A DNA stretch of 64,000 bases, taken from contig JBNKHI010000003.1 of assembly GCA_050290265.1 (NCBI GenBank), positions 62,001 to 126,000 on the forward strand, in the 5' to 3' direction. The number at the start of each line of letters is the position of its first letter. The first letter of the stretch is position 1. The notes under the pieces were generated by a model. The model saw only the letters and a program-made list of their open reading frames with translations, was not told the origin of the DNA and ran no database searches. Position numbers and translations under genes: made by a program. Positions 35,985 through 44,042 of the stretch are shown here, piece by piece. This DNA is from JBNKFV01 sp050290265. Lineage in GTDB: Bacteria; Pseudomonadota; Gammaproteobacteria; Pseudomonadales; Cellvibrionaceae.

Positions 35985-37907
35985 CTACTGAGATTTCCTG
36001 ACCCGTAAGTACCATTCAGATAATAGTCTGACTTGTTTTTCGGTGTAACCGCGAGTCACCATTCTATGGACAAAGTCTTCGTGTTTTTTCTGATCGTCAC
36101 CTGATGCTTTTGCGTTAAACGAAATAACTGGCAATAGATCTTCCGTGTTTGAGAACATTTTCTTTTCTATAACGGTGCGTAGTTTTTCGTAACTGTTCCA
36201 AGCGGGGTTGAAACCATTGTTATTGGCTCTTGCACGCAGTACGAAGTTAACCACTTCATTGCGGAAGTCTTTTGGATTACTGATTCCTGCCGGCTTTTCT
36301 ATTTTCTCCAGCTCTTCATTCAGTGATCCCCGGTCAAAGATCTCACCAGTTTCAGGATCTCTATACTCCTGATCTTGAATCCAGAAGTCAGCGTAAGTGA
36401 CATATCGATCAAAAATGTTTTGACCATACTCTGTGTATGATTCCAGGTACGCTGTTTGAATTTCCTTGCCGATAAATTCGACGTAGCGCGGGGCTATGAA
36501 TTCTTTTAGGAACGAAAGGTATCGATCTTGTAGCTCAGGTCTGAATTGCTGTTGGCTTATTTGCTGTTCGAGAACATACATAAGATGAACAGGGTTTGCC
36601 GCAACTTCTGTAGGGTCGAAATTAAAGACTTTGGAAAGAATTTTAAATGCAAATCGGGTAGATAGCCCATTCATACCTTCGTCAACGCCAGCTGCATCTT
36701 TATATTCTTGTAAAGATTTGGCTTTTGGATCAGTGTCCTTAAGGTTTTCGCCGTCGTATATCCGCATTTTGGAATAGATGTTAGAGTTTTCAGGTTCTTT
36801 AATGCGCGACAGGATTGAAAACTGGGCCAACATGTTTAGTGTGTCTGGAGCACAGTGTGCACTCGCCAACGAGCTGTTTTCCAAAAGCTTTTTGTATATG
36901 TTGACTTCTTCGGAAACACGCAGGCAATAGGGCACTTTGACGATGTATACCCGGTCAATAAATGCTTCGTTGTTTTTATTGTTTTTAAATGTTTGCCACT
37001 CCGATTCATTTGAGTGCGCGAGCACGATGCCATCAAACGGTATCGCTCCTAAACCCTCTGTACTATTGTAGTTACCTTCTTGTGTGGCGGTAAGGAGGGG
37101 GTGTAGCACCTTGATGGGTGCTTTGAACATTTCCACAAACTCCATTAAACCCTGGTTCGCATGGCACAGGCCACCCGAAAAGCTATAGGCATCTGGATCA
37201 TTTTGCGGAAAGTCTTCCAGTTTGCGAATATCTACCTTGCCCACAAGTGATGAAATGTCCTGATTGTTTTCATCCCCAGGCTCGGTTTTTGATATAGCAA
37301 TCTGGTCAAGAATAGAGGGATACATTTTGACGACGCGAAACTTACTGATGTCGCCATTGTATTCGTGTAGGCGCTTGACTGTCCAAGGCGACATGATGGA
37401 TTTTACATAGCGTTTGGGAATGCCGTAGTCTTCCTCAAGGATTTGGGCATCTTCATCAGGATCAAAGAGTGACAAAGGTGATTCAAAAACAGGTGAACCC
37501 TTGATGGCGTATATTGGCATTTTTTCCATGAGCGCTTTTAACTCTTCCGCCAAGGAAGATTTACCACCACCTACTGGACCCAGTAGGTAAAGAATTTGTT
37601 TCTTTTCTTCGAGCCCTTGCGCGGCGTGTTTGAAGAATGAAACGATTTGCTCAATACATTCTTCCATGCCATAAAAGTCGGCAAACGCTTTGTAACGTTT
37701 GATGATTTTATTTGAAAAAATTCGGCTTAGGCGTGGGTCTCTAGAAGTGTCTACAAATTCGGGCTCGCCGATGGCCTTGAGCATGCGTTCTGCGGCGCTA
37801 GCGTAAACAGTAGGGTCTTCTTTGCAAAGTTCCAAGTATTCTTGAATACTCAGTTCTTCTTCTTTGGTTTTTTCGTAGCGATCTTGGTAATGACTGAAAA
37901 TACTCAT
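35985..37907 (-). CDS. prkA: Serine protein kinase PrkA (YeaG)
   Basis: AAA+-type kinase of 640 residues, matching E. coli YeaG (644), which takes part in nitrogen starvation and stationary-phase responses. The ATP site is YLLGPVGGGKSSLAEEL (Walker A) and GIVLAHSNESEW is conserved in the AAA core. The C-terminal PrkA domain includes SGGLCHANQGLMEFVEMFKAP and YADFWIQDQEYRDPETGEIFDRGSLN. First gene of prkA-yeaH-spoVR, with a predicted sigma-54 promoter at 38099-38113. Confidence 0.97.
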   Translation of the reverse strand: MSIFSHYQDRYEKTKEEELSIQEYLELCKEDPTVYASAAERMLKAIGEPEFVDTSRDPRLSRIFSNKIIKRYKAFADFYGMEECIEQIVSFFKHAAQGLEEKKQILYLLGPVGGGKSSLAEELKALMEKMPIYAIKGSPVFESPLSLFDPDEDAQILEEDYGIPKRYVKSIMSPWTVKRLHEYNGDISKFRVVKMYPSILDQIAISKTEPGDENNQDISSLVGKVDIRKLEDFPQNDPDAYSFSGGLCHANQGLMEFVEMFKAPIKVLHPLLTATQEGNYNSTEGLGAIPFDGIVLAHSNESEWQTFKNNKNNEAFIDRVYIVKVPYCLRVSEEVNIYKKLLENSSLASAHCAPDTLNMLAQFSILSRIKEPENSNIYSKMRIYDGENLKDTDPKAKSLQEYKDAAGVDEGMNGLSTRFAFKILSKVFNFDPTEVAANPVHLMYVLEQQISQQQFRPELQDRYLSFLKEFIAPRYVEFIGKEIQTAYLESYTEYGQNIFDRYVTYADFWIQDQEYRDPETGEIFDRGSLNEELEKIEKPAGISNPKDFRNEVVNFVLRARANNNGFNPAWNSYEKLRTVIEKKMFSNTEDLLPVISFNAKASGDDQKKHEDFVHRMVTRGYTEKQVRLLSEWYLRVRKSQ

Positions 37908-38098
37908 TCGTGTCTCCTATTTCTGCCACTGCCGATATAGCCGGTTTTGGGAAGAGGTTGGTTGGTCTCGAATAAAATTCTCTCTCTTAGATACTAAAAA
38001 GCATAGTGCAAAAATAGTATAAAAGAGCTTTCTTTTTCGCGAACTACTTTTAAAAAAACGTCAAATTTTTCTTACCTACTTGTGACCTTACCTTTGAC

Positions 38099-38113
38099 GC
38101 AATGTGTATGCCA
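38099..38113 (-). promoter_or_regulatory. Sigma-54 (-24/-12) promoter of prkA-yeaH-spoVR
   Basis: Read on the - strand the site is TGGCATA, four bases, TTGC: a full match to TGGCAYR-N4-TTGC with correct spacing. Transcription would start near 38087, about 180 bases before the prkA ATG. E. coli yeaGH is RpoN/NtrC dependent, which supports the call. The rest of the 362-base gap to galE is AT-rich; a CATAAT at 38200-38205 could be a galE -10 but its -35 is poor. Confidence 0.75.
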
Positions 38114-38269
38114 ATAGTTTCACTGTTTTTAACAAAAAGTTTGTCGAGTAGTGTTTTGCTGAAAACGGCTGGAAAGCTTTAAGTATTGGCCGCTTATGTC
38201 ATAATCGCCGTCAATTCTAATCGAGCCTTGCCGATCTACCTGGCAAATACGTAATCTGGGGAATAGTGG

Positions 38270-39346
38270 ATGACTGATAGTGATCTTACTGCAGGATCGC
38301 AGCCTGTGGTAAAAAAAGAAATACGCGGGACTATTTTGGTGACAGGCGGTGCGGGCTATATCGGTAGTCACACGTGCGTTGAACTGCAAAATGCGAGCTT
38401 CCAGATTGTGGTTGTGGATAATTTTTCTAACAGCAGTCGAGAGTCATTGTCACGGGTTGAAAAAATTACCGGTAAGCAGATACCTTTCTATCCCGTTGAT
38501 ATTCGGGATCGTGAAGGGCTGCAGCAGGTGTTTACCAAGCATAATATTCTGGGTGTGATTCATTTTGCGGGGTTAAAAGCCGTGGGCGAGTCTAACCAGA
38601 TCCCTTTGGCTTATTACGACAATAACGTGACTGGGACATTGGTTCTCGCCCAGGTTATGGCTGAAAACGGTGTTAACCGTATGATTTTCAGTTCTTCTGC
38701 AACGGTCTATGGTGACCCAGCCAGCGTGCCCATCACAGAGAGTTTCCCGACTTCAGCTACCAATCCCTATGGGCGCAGTAAGTTAATGGTTGAAGAGATT
38801 TTTCGCGATTTCTGTGCCGCGCCAGCTAATGATTGGCGAGTCGCGTTACTGCGTTATTTTAACCCCGTCGGCGCACATAAAAGCGGCACCATTGGCGAGG
38901 ATCCGAAAGGGATTCCGAATAACCTTTTGCCCTATGTGGCACAAGTGGCAGTGGGCAAGTTGCCCAAGCTGAATGTGTTTGGGGCTGATTACCCAACTGT
39001 CGATGGTACGGGTGTGCGGGACTACATTCATGTTGTAGATCTAGCGAAAGCACATGTGCAAGCACTTACTTACCTGTTGGGTGCTGAGCGTGGCTGCTAT
39101 ACCTATAACTTAGGTACGGGAGAGGGATATAGTGTTCTGGAGATCGTCAGAGCTTTTGAGGCAGCATCGGGAGCAGCGGTGGCCTACGAGATTGCGCCAA
39201 GGAGACCCGGAGACATTGCGGAGTGCTATGCCGATGCGTCGCTAGCCGCCAACGACTTGAACTGGAAGGCTGAGCACTCGTTGTCAGAGATGATGGAGGA
39301 TGCGTGGCGGTGGCAGTCCTCGAATCCTAACGGCTATGCTAAGTAG
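38270..39346 (+). CDS. galE: UDP-glucose 4-epimerase GalE
   Basis: Interconverts UDP-glucose and UDP-galactose for polysaccharide and lipopolysaccharide synthesis. The Rossmann loop is LVTGGAGYIGSHTCVEL and the catalytic residues are in FSSSATVYGDP and YGRSKLMVEEI (YxxxK). Other markers are RYFNPVGAH, RDYIHVVDLA and NLGTGEGYSVLE. Its 358 residues include about 20 extra residues before the Rossmann strand; the start is supported by a GGGGA site 7 bases upstream, so the extension looks genuine. It is a single gene converging with apaH. Confidence 0.96.
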   Translation: MTDSDLTAGSQPVVKKEIRGTILVTGGAGYIGSHTCVELQNASFQIVVVDNFSNSSRESLSRVEKITGKQIPFYPVDIRDREGLQQVFTKHNILGVIHFAGLKAVGESNQIPLAYYDNNVTGTLVLAQVMAENGVNRMIFSSSATVYGDPASVPITESFPTSATNPYGRSKLMVEEIFRDFCAAPANDWRVALLRYFNPVGAHKSGTIGEDPKGIPNNLLPYVAQVAVGKLPKLNVFGADYPTVDGTGVRDYIHVVDLAKAHVQALTYLLGAERGCYTYNLGTGEGYSVLEIVRAFEAASGAAVAYEIAPRRPGDIAECYADASLAANDLNWKAEHSLSEMMEDAWRWQSSNPNGYAK

Positions 39347-39379
39347 TTTGTGGGTGCTTACTATCAATTTTTGATCGAT

Positions 39380-39410
39380 AAAAAGGCAGGCTTGAGGTTT
39401 CAAGTCTGCC
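39380..39410 (-). terminator. Intrinsic terminator of the apaH operon (- strand)
   Basis: GGCAGGCTTGA and TCAAGTCTGCC form an 11-bp stem with one G-T pair and a 4-base loop; on the - strand it is followed by five T. It lies between convergent apaH and galE. Confidence 0.85.
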
Positions 39411-39433
39411 CCCACATTGTTTTAATGGATGGG

Positions 39434-40243
39434 CTATTTACAGGAGCAGCGGTACCATTTTTTATCTTCAAGGCGCAGCATAGAAAGCCGTCCTCCCCAT
39501 ACACAGCCTGTATCCAGGGCGTAGACATTGTCAGTTTTTACTTTTCCCTCCAGTGCTGCCCAGTGTCCAAAAACGATGCGGTCTTTCGCAGTTTTCCTTT
39601 TCGGGTGTGCGAACCAAGGTAAAAAGCCGGGCGGGTGGTTTGTGGCGGCTTGTTTGGAGGCGAGTTCTAGCCTTCCGCCGGGCTTGCAAAATCGCATGCG
39701 TGTGAAGTAGTTAGTGATTACTCGCAACCGGTCGTTACCTTTAAGTTTCGAATTCCACTTGTCTGGTAAGTCACCGTACATATTTACTAAAAAATCGGTA
39801 ATTGCACTGCTTTGGAGCACCGCTTCAACTTCTTCGCTGTATATGAGTGCTTCGCATAATGTCCATTGCGGAGGGATTCCAGCATGAACCATCGTGAATC
39901 CTAAGTCGGCATCGTAATGCACCAGCTTTTGGTGTCGCAACCATTCGATTAGCGTGTCTTTGTCTGGTGCCTCGAGAATGTCGTGAAACGTATCGTTGCG
40001 GCCTGGTGGTCGAAAATCGAAGGCGACGGCCAGCAGGTGTAAATCATGATTTCCTAGAACAGCGACAACTGAGTCTCCAAGGCTGTGCAGAAAGCGCAGT
40101 GTTGCGAGGGATTCTGGTCCCCGATTAACCATATCTCCGGCGACCCACAACGTGTCGACTGCTGGATCGAAGTTGACGCAATCCATAAGGCGCTTGAGGG
40201 GTTTGAGGCAACCCTGAATATCGCCTACTGCATAGGTTGCCAT
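39434..40243 (-). CDS. apaH: Diadenosine tetraphosphatase ApaH
   Basis: Symmetrical Ap4A hydrolase, which also removes Np4 caps from RNA in E. coli. Metallophosphoesterase motifs are in order: VGDIQGC, VAGDMVNRGPES, VLGNHDLHL and, later, MVHAGIPP. It has 269 residues against 280 in E. coli. Last gene of the lptD-surA-pdxA-ksgA-apaG-apaH run, 47 bases after apaG. Confidence 0.97.
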   Translation of the reverse strand: MATYAVGDIQGCLKPLKRLMDCVNFDPAVDTLWVAGDMVNRGPESLATLRFLHSLGDSVVAVLGNHDLHLLAVAFDFRPPGRNDTFHDILEAPDKDTLIEWLRHQKLVHYDADLGFTMVHAGIPPQWTLCEALIYSEEVEAVLQSSAITDFLVNMYGDLPDKWNSKLKGNDRLRVITNYFTRMRFCKPGGRLELASKQAATNHPPGFLPWFAHPKRKTAKDRIVFGHWAALEGKVKTDNVYALDTGCVWGGRLSMLRLEDKKWYRCSCK

Positions 40244-40290
40244 AAGTCTTTTACCCTAGGCTGTTGAGAATGACTGGTACTGACATTGTT

Positions 40291-40674
40291 TCAGTGGAGT
40301 GCATGAGGGGGGATCAGTACAAACTGTGGAATAGGCGCATCAAATTCCATGCCGTCATCTGTACGCATTTGGTAACTACCTTCCATAGTCGCAGTTTCAG
40401 TAGCGACTATAACACCGCTACTGTATGTGTATTCTTCACCGGGGATAAGCAGTGGCTGCTCACCAATAACGCCCATGCCGCGGACCTCTTGCACGCCATT
40501 ATTGGCATCTGTTATTAGCCAGTGTCGGCTTATGAGTTGAGTGTTAAGTTCACTGCGATTAGCAATAGTTATGGTGTAACTATAAACAAAGCGCCCTTTC
40601 TCTGCGTCTGATTCTTTCGCCTGAAATTCAGTTTGTACTGCTATTTCGATGGGTGTATTGGTCATAACGTACAT
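40291..40674 (-). CDS. apaG: ApaG domain protein
   Basis: A 127-residue beta-sandwich protein (125 in E. coli), biochemically uncharacterised apart from its association with apaH. Conserved segments include FVYSYTITIANRS, SRHWLITDANNGVQEVRGMGVIGEQPLL and PGEEYTYSSG. ATG 40674 has a GAG five bases upstream; ATG 40665 (MTNTPI) is an alternative start without a clear ribosome site. Confidence 0.95.
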   Translation of the reverse strand: MYVMTNTPIEIAVQTEFQAKESDAEKGRFVYSYTITIANRSELNTQLISRHWLITDANNGVQEVRGMGVIGEQPLLIPGEEYTYSSGVIVATETATMEGSYQMRTDDGMEFDAPIPQFVLIPPHALH

Positions 40675-40765
40675 GATTACTCTAAGTCTGCTGGCTTTCA
40701 GTTTGAAAGCGACGTTGCAATGGGGTAAAGGGGTATTTTGAATCTGTGGTTTGCGCTTGTCTAGA

Positions 40766-41584
40766 TCAGCTTTTGGGCAACCGGCTCAGGTAATTGGCGA
40801 CGTCAACAAACTCAGATAGAGACAGTGTTTCAGGGCGCCTTGACGTGTCGATAGACAGCGCTTCCAGCTGTTCGCTACTGATCATCTGCTTGAGTGCGTT
40901 ACGCAATGTTTTGCGGCGCTGTTGGAATGCAGTATTGACCAAGCGCTTGAATAAATCTACGTCATCTGCGGGATAAGGCAATACTTTGTAGGGCACCAGG
41001 CGGACGATGGCTGAATCGACCTTGGGTTGCGGGTTAAAACAGGTGGGCGGTACCGGAAATAAATTTTGCACTTGGCAGTAATACTGGGTCATTATTCCCA
41101 AGCGTCCGTACGCTTTCTCGCCTGGCTGGGCTGCCATTCGGTCAACCACCTCTTTTTGTAACATAAAGTGCATATCACGAATTTTTTCGTGATAGCTCAA
41201 GAGGTGAAAAATTAAGGGCGTAGAAATATTATAAGGCAGATTACCTACCACGCGCAGCGGCCACTCGGCGCTAGCCAGCGTACCAAAGTCAAACTTGAGT
41301 GCGTCGGTTTGATGAATTTTAAAGTCGTCGTATTTCGCAAACTGGGCCAGTAATATCGGGATCAAGTCACGGTCCAGTTCAACTACATTCAGGCGCGGAC
41401 AGCCGGCCAGCAGGAGCGCGGTGATTGCGCCTTTCCCTGGTCCAATCTCAACAATATTGTCGGTTGGCGTGGGTGCGATAGAGCGTACAATTTTGTCGAT
41501 AATGCCGTCATCAATAAGAAAATTCTGCCCAAAACGTTTGCGGGCAGTGTGGGCAAAAGGTGACGGTTCTGAAGTTCGAGACAT
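40766..41584 (-). CDS. rsmA: 16S rRNA (A1518/A1519) dimethyltransferase KsgA/RsmA
   Basis: Dimethylates two adenines at the end of 16S rRNA helix 45 during late 30S assembly. It has 272 residues (E. coli 273). SAM-binding motifs are HTARKRFGQNFLID, IVEIGPGKGAITALL and VELDRDLIP; the catalytic motif IV is VGNLPYNIS. FNPQPKVDSAIVRL is also conserved. It sits between pdxA and apaG as in E. coli. Confidence 0.98.
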   Translation of the reverse strand: MSRTSEPSPFAHTARKRFGQNFLIDDGIIDKIVRSIAPTPTDNIVEIGPGKGAITALLLAGCPRLNVVELDRDLIPILLAQFAKYDDFKIHQTDALKFDFGTLASAEWPLRVVGNLPYNISTPLIFHLLSYHEKIRDMHFMLQKEVVDRMAAQPGEKAYGRLGIMTQYYCQVQNLFPVPPTCFNPQPKVDSAIVRLVPYKVLPYPADDVDLFKRLVNTAFQQRRKTLRNALKQMISSEQLEALSIDTSRRPETLSLSEFVDVANYLSRLPKS

Positions 41585-41624
41585 AGAATGATTTCTTCGT
41601 GGTTCAGTGAGAGTCGCGCATCAA

Positions 41625-42617
41625 TTAAATATCGCTGTTGCGACGTCTCGCCATATCGGCAGCGTAGTGCAGCGCAGTTTGCAGGCTGCCTAGGTCAGCG
41701 TTTCCTGTTCCGGCCAAGTCCAAGGCTGTTCCGTGGTCAACGGATGTACGGATAATCGGTAAGCCCAAGGTAATATTGACAGCTTGTCCAAAGCCTTTGT
41801 ACTTCAGTACAGGTAACCCTTGGTCATGATACATTGCGAGTACGGCGTCTGCGTGGTCAAGGTATTTTGGCGTAAACAATGTGTCAGCTGGCAATGGGCC
41901 TTGCAACCGCATGCCCTCTGCACGTAGCGTTTCGAGTACAGGGGTTATTACCTCGATTTCTTCGCGGCCAAGATGTCCGCCCTCGCCTGCATGTGGATTG
42001 AGTCCACAGACTAAGATGTTCGGGTTACTGATACCAAAGTGGCGTTGCAAGTCTGCGTGTAGGATGCGAATAACCTGAGTAAGTTCAAGTGCTGTTATTG
42101 CTGCGGGCACCTCGGATAACGGCAGGTGTGTGGTTGCTAGTGCCACTCGTAAGCCTTCTGTTGCCAACATCATCACGACTTTTGGGGTCGCAGTTTTCTC
42201 GGCCAAAAATTCGGTGTGCCCGGAAAACGGTATTCCGGCATCGTTGATAACACTTTTTTGTACTGGTCCTGTCACCAATGCTGAATAGGTACCGTGTTGG
42301 CAGCCCGCGATAGCGTGTTCAAGGGAGTCCAAAACATAGTGTGCGTTGGCAACATTAAGCTGGCCGGCAGAGCATTGTGTGCGCAACTTTATTGGTGCAA
42401 CGACAAGCTCGGCGGGTTTCAGCGGGCGCGGTTTGTTGCCCGGGCGCAACTCATGCAGCGTTAAGGGTAGTTGTAATTGCGCGGCTCTCGCTAACAGTAA
42501 GTCTGGATCCGCGATGGCAACTATTTCGTCATTGCTGCCTTTTTGCGCGAGCATGATCACAAGGTCCGGGCCTATGCCGGCAGGCTCTCCTGGTGTATAG
42601 GCAATCCGCTGGGTCAT
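41625..42617 (-). CDS. pdxA: 4-hydroxythreonine-4-phosphate dehydrogenase PdxA
   Basis: NAD-dependent oxidation step of the DXP-dependent pyridoxal phosphate pathway. It has 330 residues (E. coli 329). Motifs: YTPGEPAGIGPDL, LVTGPVQKSVIN, FSGHTEFLAE (metal His), GLNPHAGEGGHLGREE (metal His) and MYHDQGLPVLKYKGFGQAVNITLGLP. Its start overlaps the surA stop by 4 bases. Confidence 0.98.
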   Translation of the reverse strand: MTQRIAYTPGEPAGIGPDLVIMLAQKGSNDEIVAIADPDLLLARAAQLQLPLTLHELRPGNKPRPLKPAELVVAPIKLRTQCSAGQLNVANAHYVLDSLEHAIAGCQHGTYSALVTGPVQKSVINDAGIPFSGHTEFLAEKTATPKVVMMLATEGLRVALATTHLPLSEVPAAITALELTQVIRILHADLQRHFGISNPNILVCGLNPHAGEGGHLGREEIEVITPVLETLRAEGMRLQGPLPADTLFTPKYLDHADAVLAMYHDQGLPVLKYKGFGQAVNITLGLPIIRTSVDHGTALDLAGTGNADLGSLQTALHYAADMARRRNSDI

Positions 42618-43963
42618 TTCAGCCGAGTTTCCACGTAGGCCTGTGACCGGATTTCAGAAATCCAGTCTTGTAGCTCACTGTCGAAGCGCTGTTTACGTAT
42701 CAAATTGGCGGCTTGGTTTTGTATCACAGTTTCTGTCATATCTTTTTCGCGGCGTTCCTCAACCTCGAGAATGTGCCAGCCAAATTGACTGCGAAACGGT
42801 TTACTGATTTCGCCAATCGGGGTTTTGTTAATGGTTTCTTCAAATACGGGTACGAATTTGCCTGGCAAAGACCAGCCAAGATCGCCTCCTGCCAGCATAG
42901 AGCCTATATCTTCTGAATACTCTTTTGCCATTTCAGCAAAATCAGCTTCGCCAGCAATAATGCGATCGCGAATGTCATTCAGTTTTTGCCTCGCAGCTTC
43001 ATCATCCAGGATCTCTGATGGTTTGATCAGAATATGCCGAACTTTCGCTTGTTGGATAATAGTGCTTTCGCCCCCGCGTTTTTCTTCAACTTTGAGGATG
43101 TGAAAGCCGGCCGGGCTGCGGAAAGGCTTGGTGATATCGCCTGCATTGAGACCGCTTAGGGCCTCTGCAAATTGACTGGGTAGCTGCGCCTTTTTACGCC
43201 ACCCCAATTCGCCACCTTCGGCTGCATTTTGTCCATTGGAATTTTTTTGCGCCAAGGCTTTAAAGTCAGCACCTTGTTGTAATTTGTTGTAGAGAGCTTC
43301 GGCTTTAGCCTTGGCATCAGCAACGACATTTTCCGGGGCTGTTTCTCCCACAGCCACCAGCAGGTGACTCAAATGATAATCCGGTGACAGCCAGTATTGT
43401 CCTTCGGGGCTTTTGAGAAAGTTATCAATGTCTTGTTCGGTAACACGAATGCGGCGATTTACTCGTCCTTGTTGTACCTGATTGATGAGCATTTCTCGAC
43501 GAATCTGTTCGCGAAGTTGGTTCATGCTTAGGCCATCGGCGGCTAACTTGGCAGCAAACTGCTCATCTGTCAGCTGGCGCGATGCGCGCATTTGTGCCAT
43601 TGCCTGGTCTAATTCCTCGTTAGAGATTTTTATTCCGGCACGGTCAGCCATCTGTAACTGTAGACGTTCGATGATTAAGCGTTCCAGTACTTGCTCTTTG
43701 AGCTCAGCCTCCGGTGGCAACTTGGCGGGGTCATTGGTGCTGATAATTTGTTGCAGACGTTGGTTTAGTTCGCTCGCCATAACAACATCGTCATCGACGA
43801 CCGCGACCACAGTATCCAGGACTTGGGTTTGCCCCTGGGCCGCCAGGCTGGCGATACCTAATAAGCCTGCAATGGTCAGGTGGCAAAACACCGATTTGAT
43901 GCGTTTACTGATAGCCTGGGTGGGCGCAATGAAAGATTTTCTATTTACGTGTTTATGAGTCAT
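42614..43963 (-). CDS. surA: Periplasmic chaperone / peptidyl-prolyl isomerase SurA
   Basis: Escorts unfolded outer-membrane proteins to the Bam complex. It has 449 residues (E. coli 428). A basic N region of about 25 residues precedes a signal sequence around residues 24-45, probably cut after AAQGQ. Then come the chaperone N domain (VAVVDDDVVMASELNQRL), two parvulin domains (about 190-300 and 305-410; GELGWRKKAQLP and GDLGWSLPGKFVP), and a short C-terminal helix. Coupled to pdxA by a 4-base overlap; lptD, one of its main clients, is upstream. Confidence 0.97.
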   Translation of the reverse strand: MTHKHVNRKSFIAPTQAISKRIKSVFCHLTIAGLLGIASLAAQGQTQVLDTVVAVVDDDVVMASELNQRLQQIISTNDPAKLPPEAELKEQVLERLIIERLQLQMADRAGIKISNEELDQAMAQMRASRQLTDEQFAAKLAADGLSMNQLREQIRREMLINQVQQGRVNRRIRVTEQDIDNFLKSPEGQYWLSPDYHLSHLLVAVGETAPENVVADAKAKAEALYNKLQQGADFKALAQKNSNGQNAAEGGELGWRKKAQLPSQFAEALSGLNAGDITKPFRSPAGFHILKVEEKRGGESTIIQQAKVRHILIKPSEILDDEAARQKLNDIRDRIIAGEADFAEMAKEYSEDIGSMLAGGDLGWSLPGKFVPVFEETINKTPIGEISKPFRSQFGWHILEVEERREKDMTETVIQNQAANLIRKQRFDSELQDWISEIRSQAYVETRLK

Positions 43964-44042
43964 GAATATTCTAACTGTTGTCTGAGATTAGTCTGTTAAT
44001 TCGGCGTTCCGGGGTGCTGGACTAGCCGTTTTTCCAGAGTGT

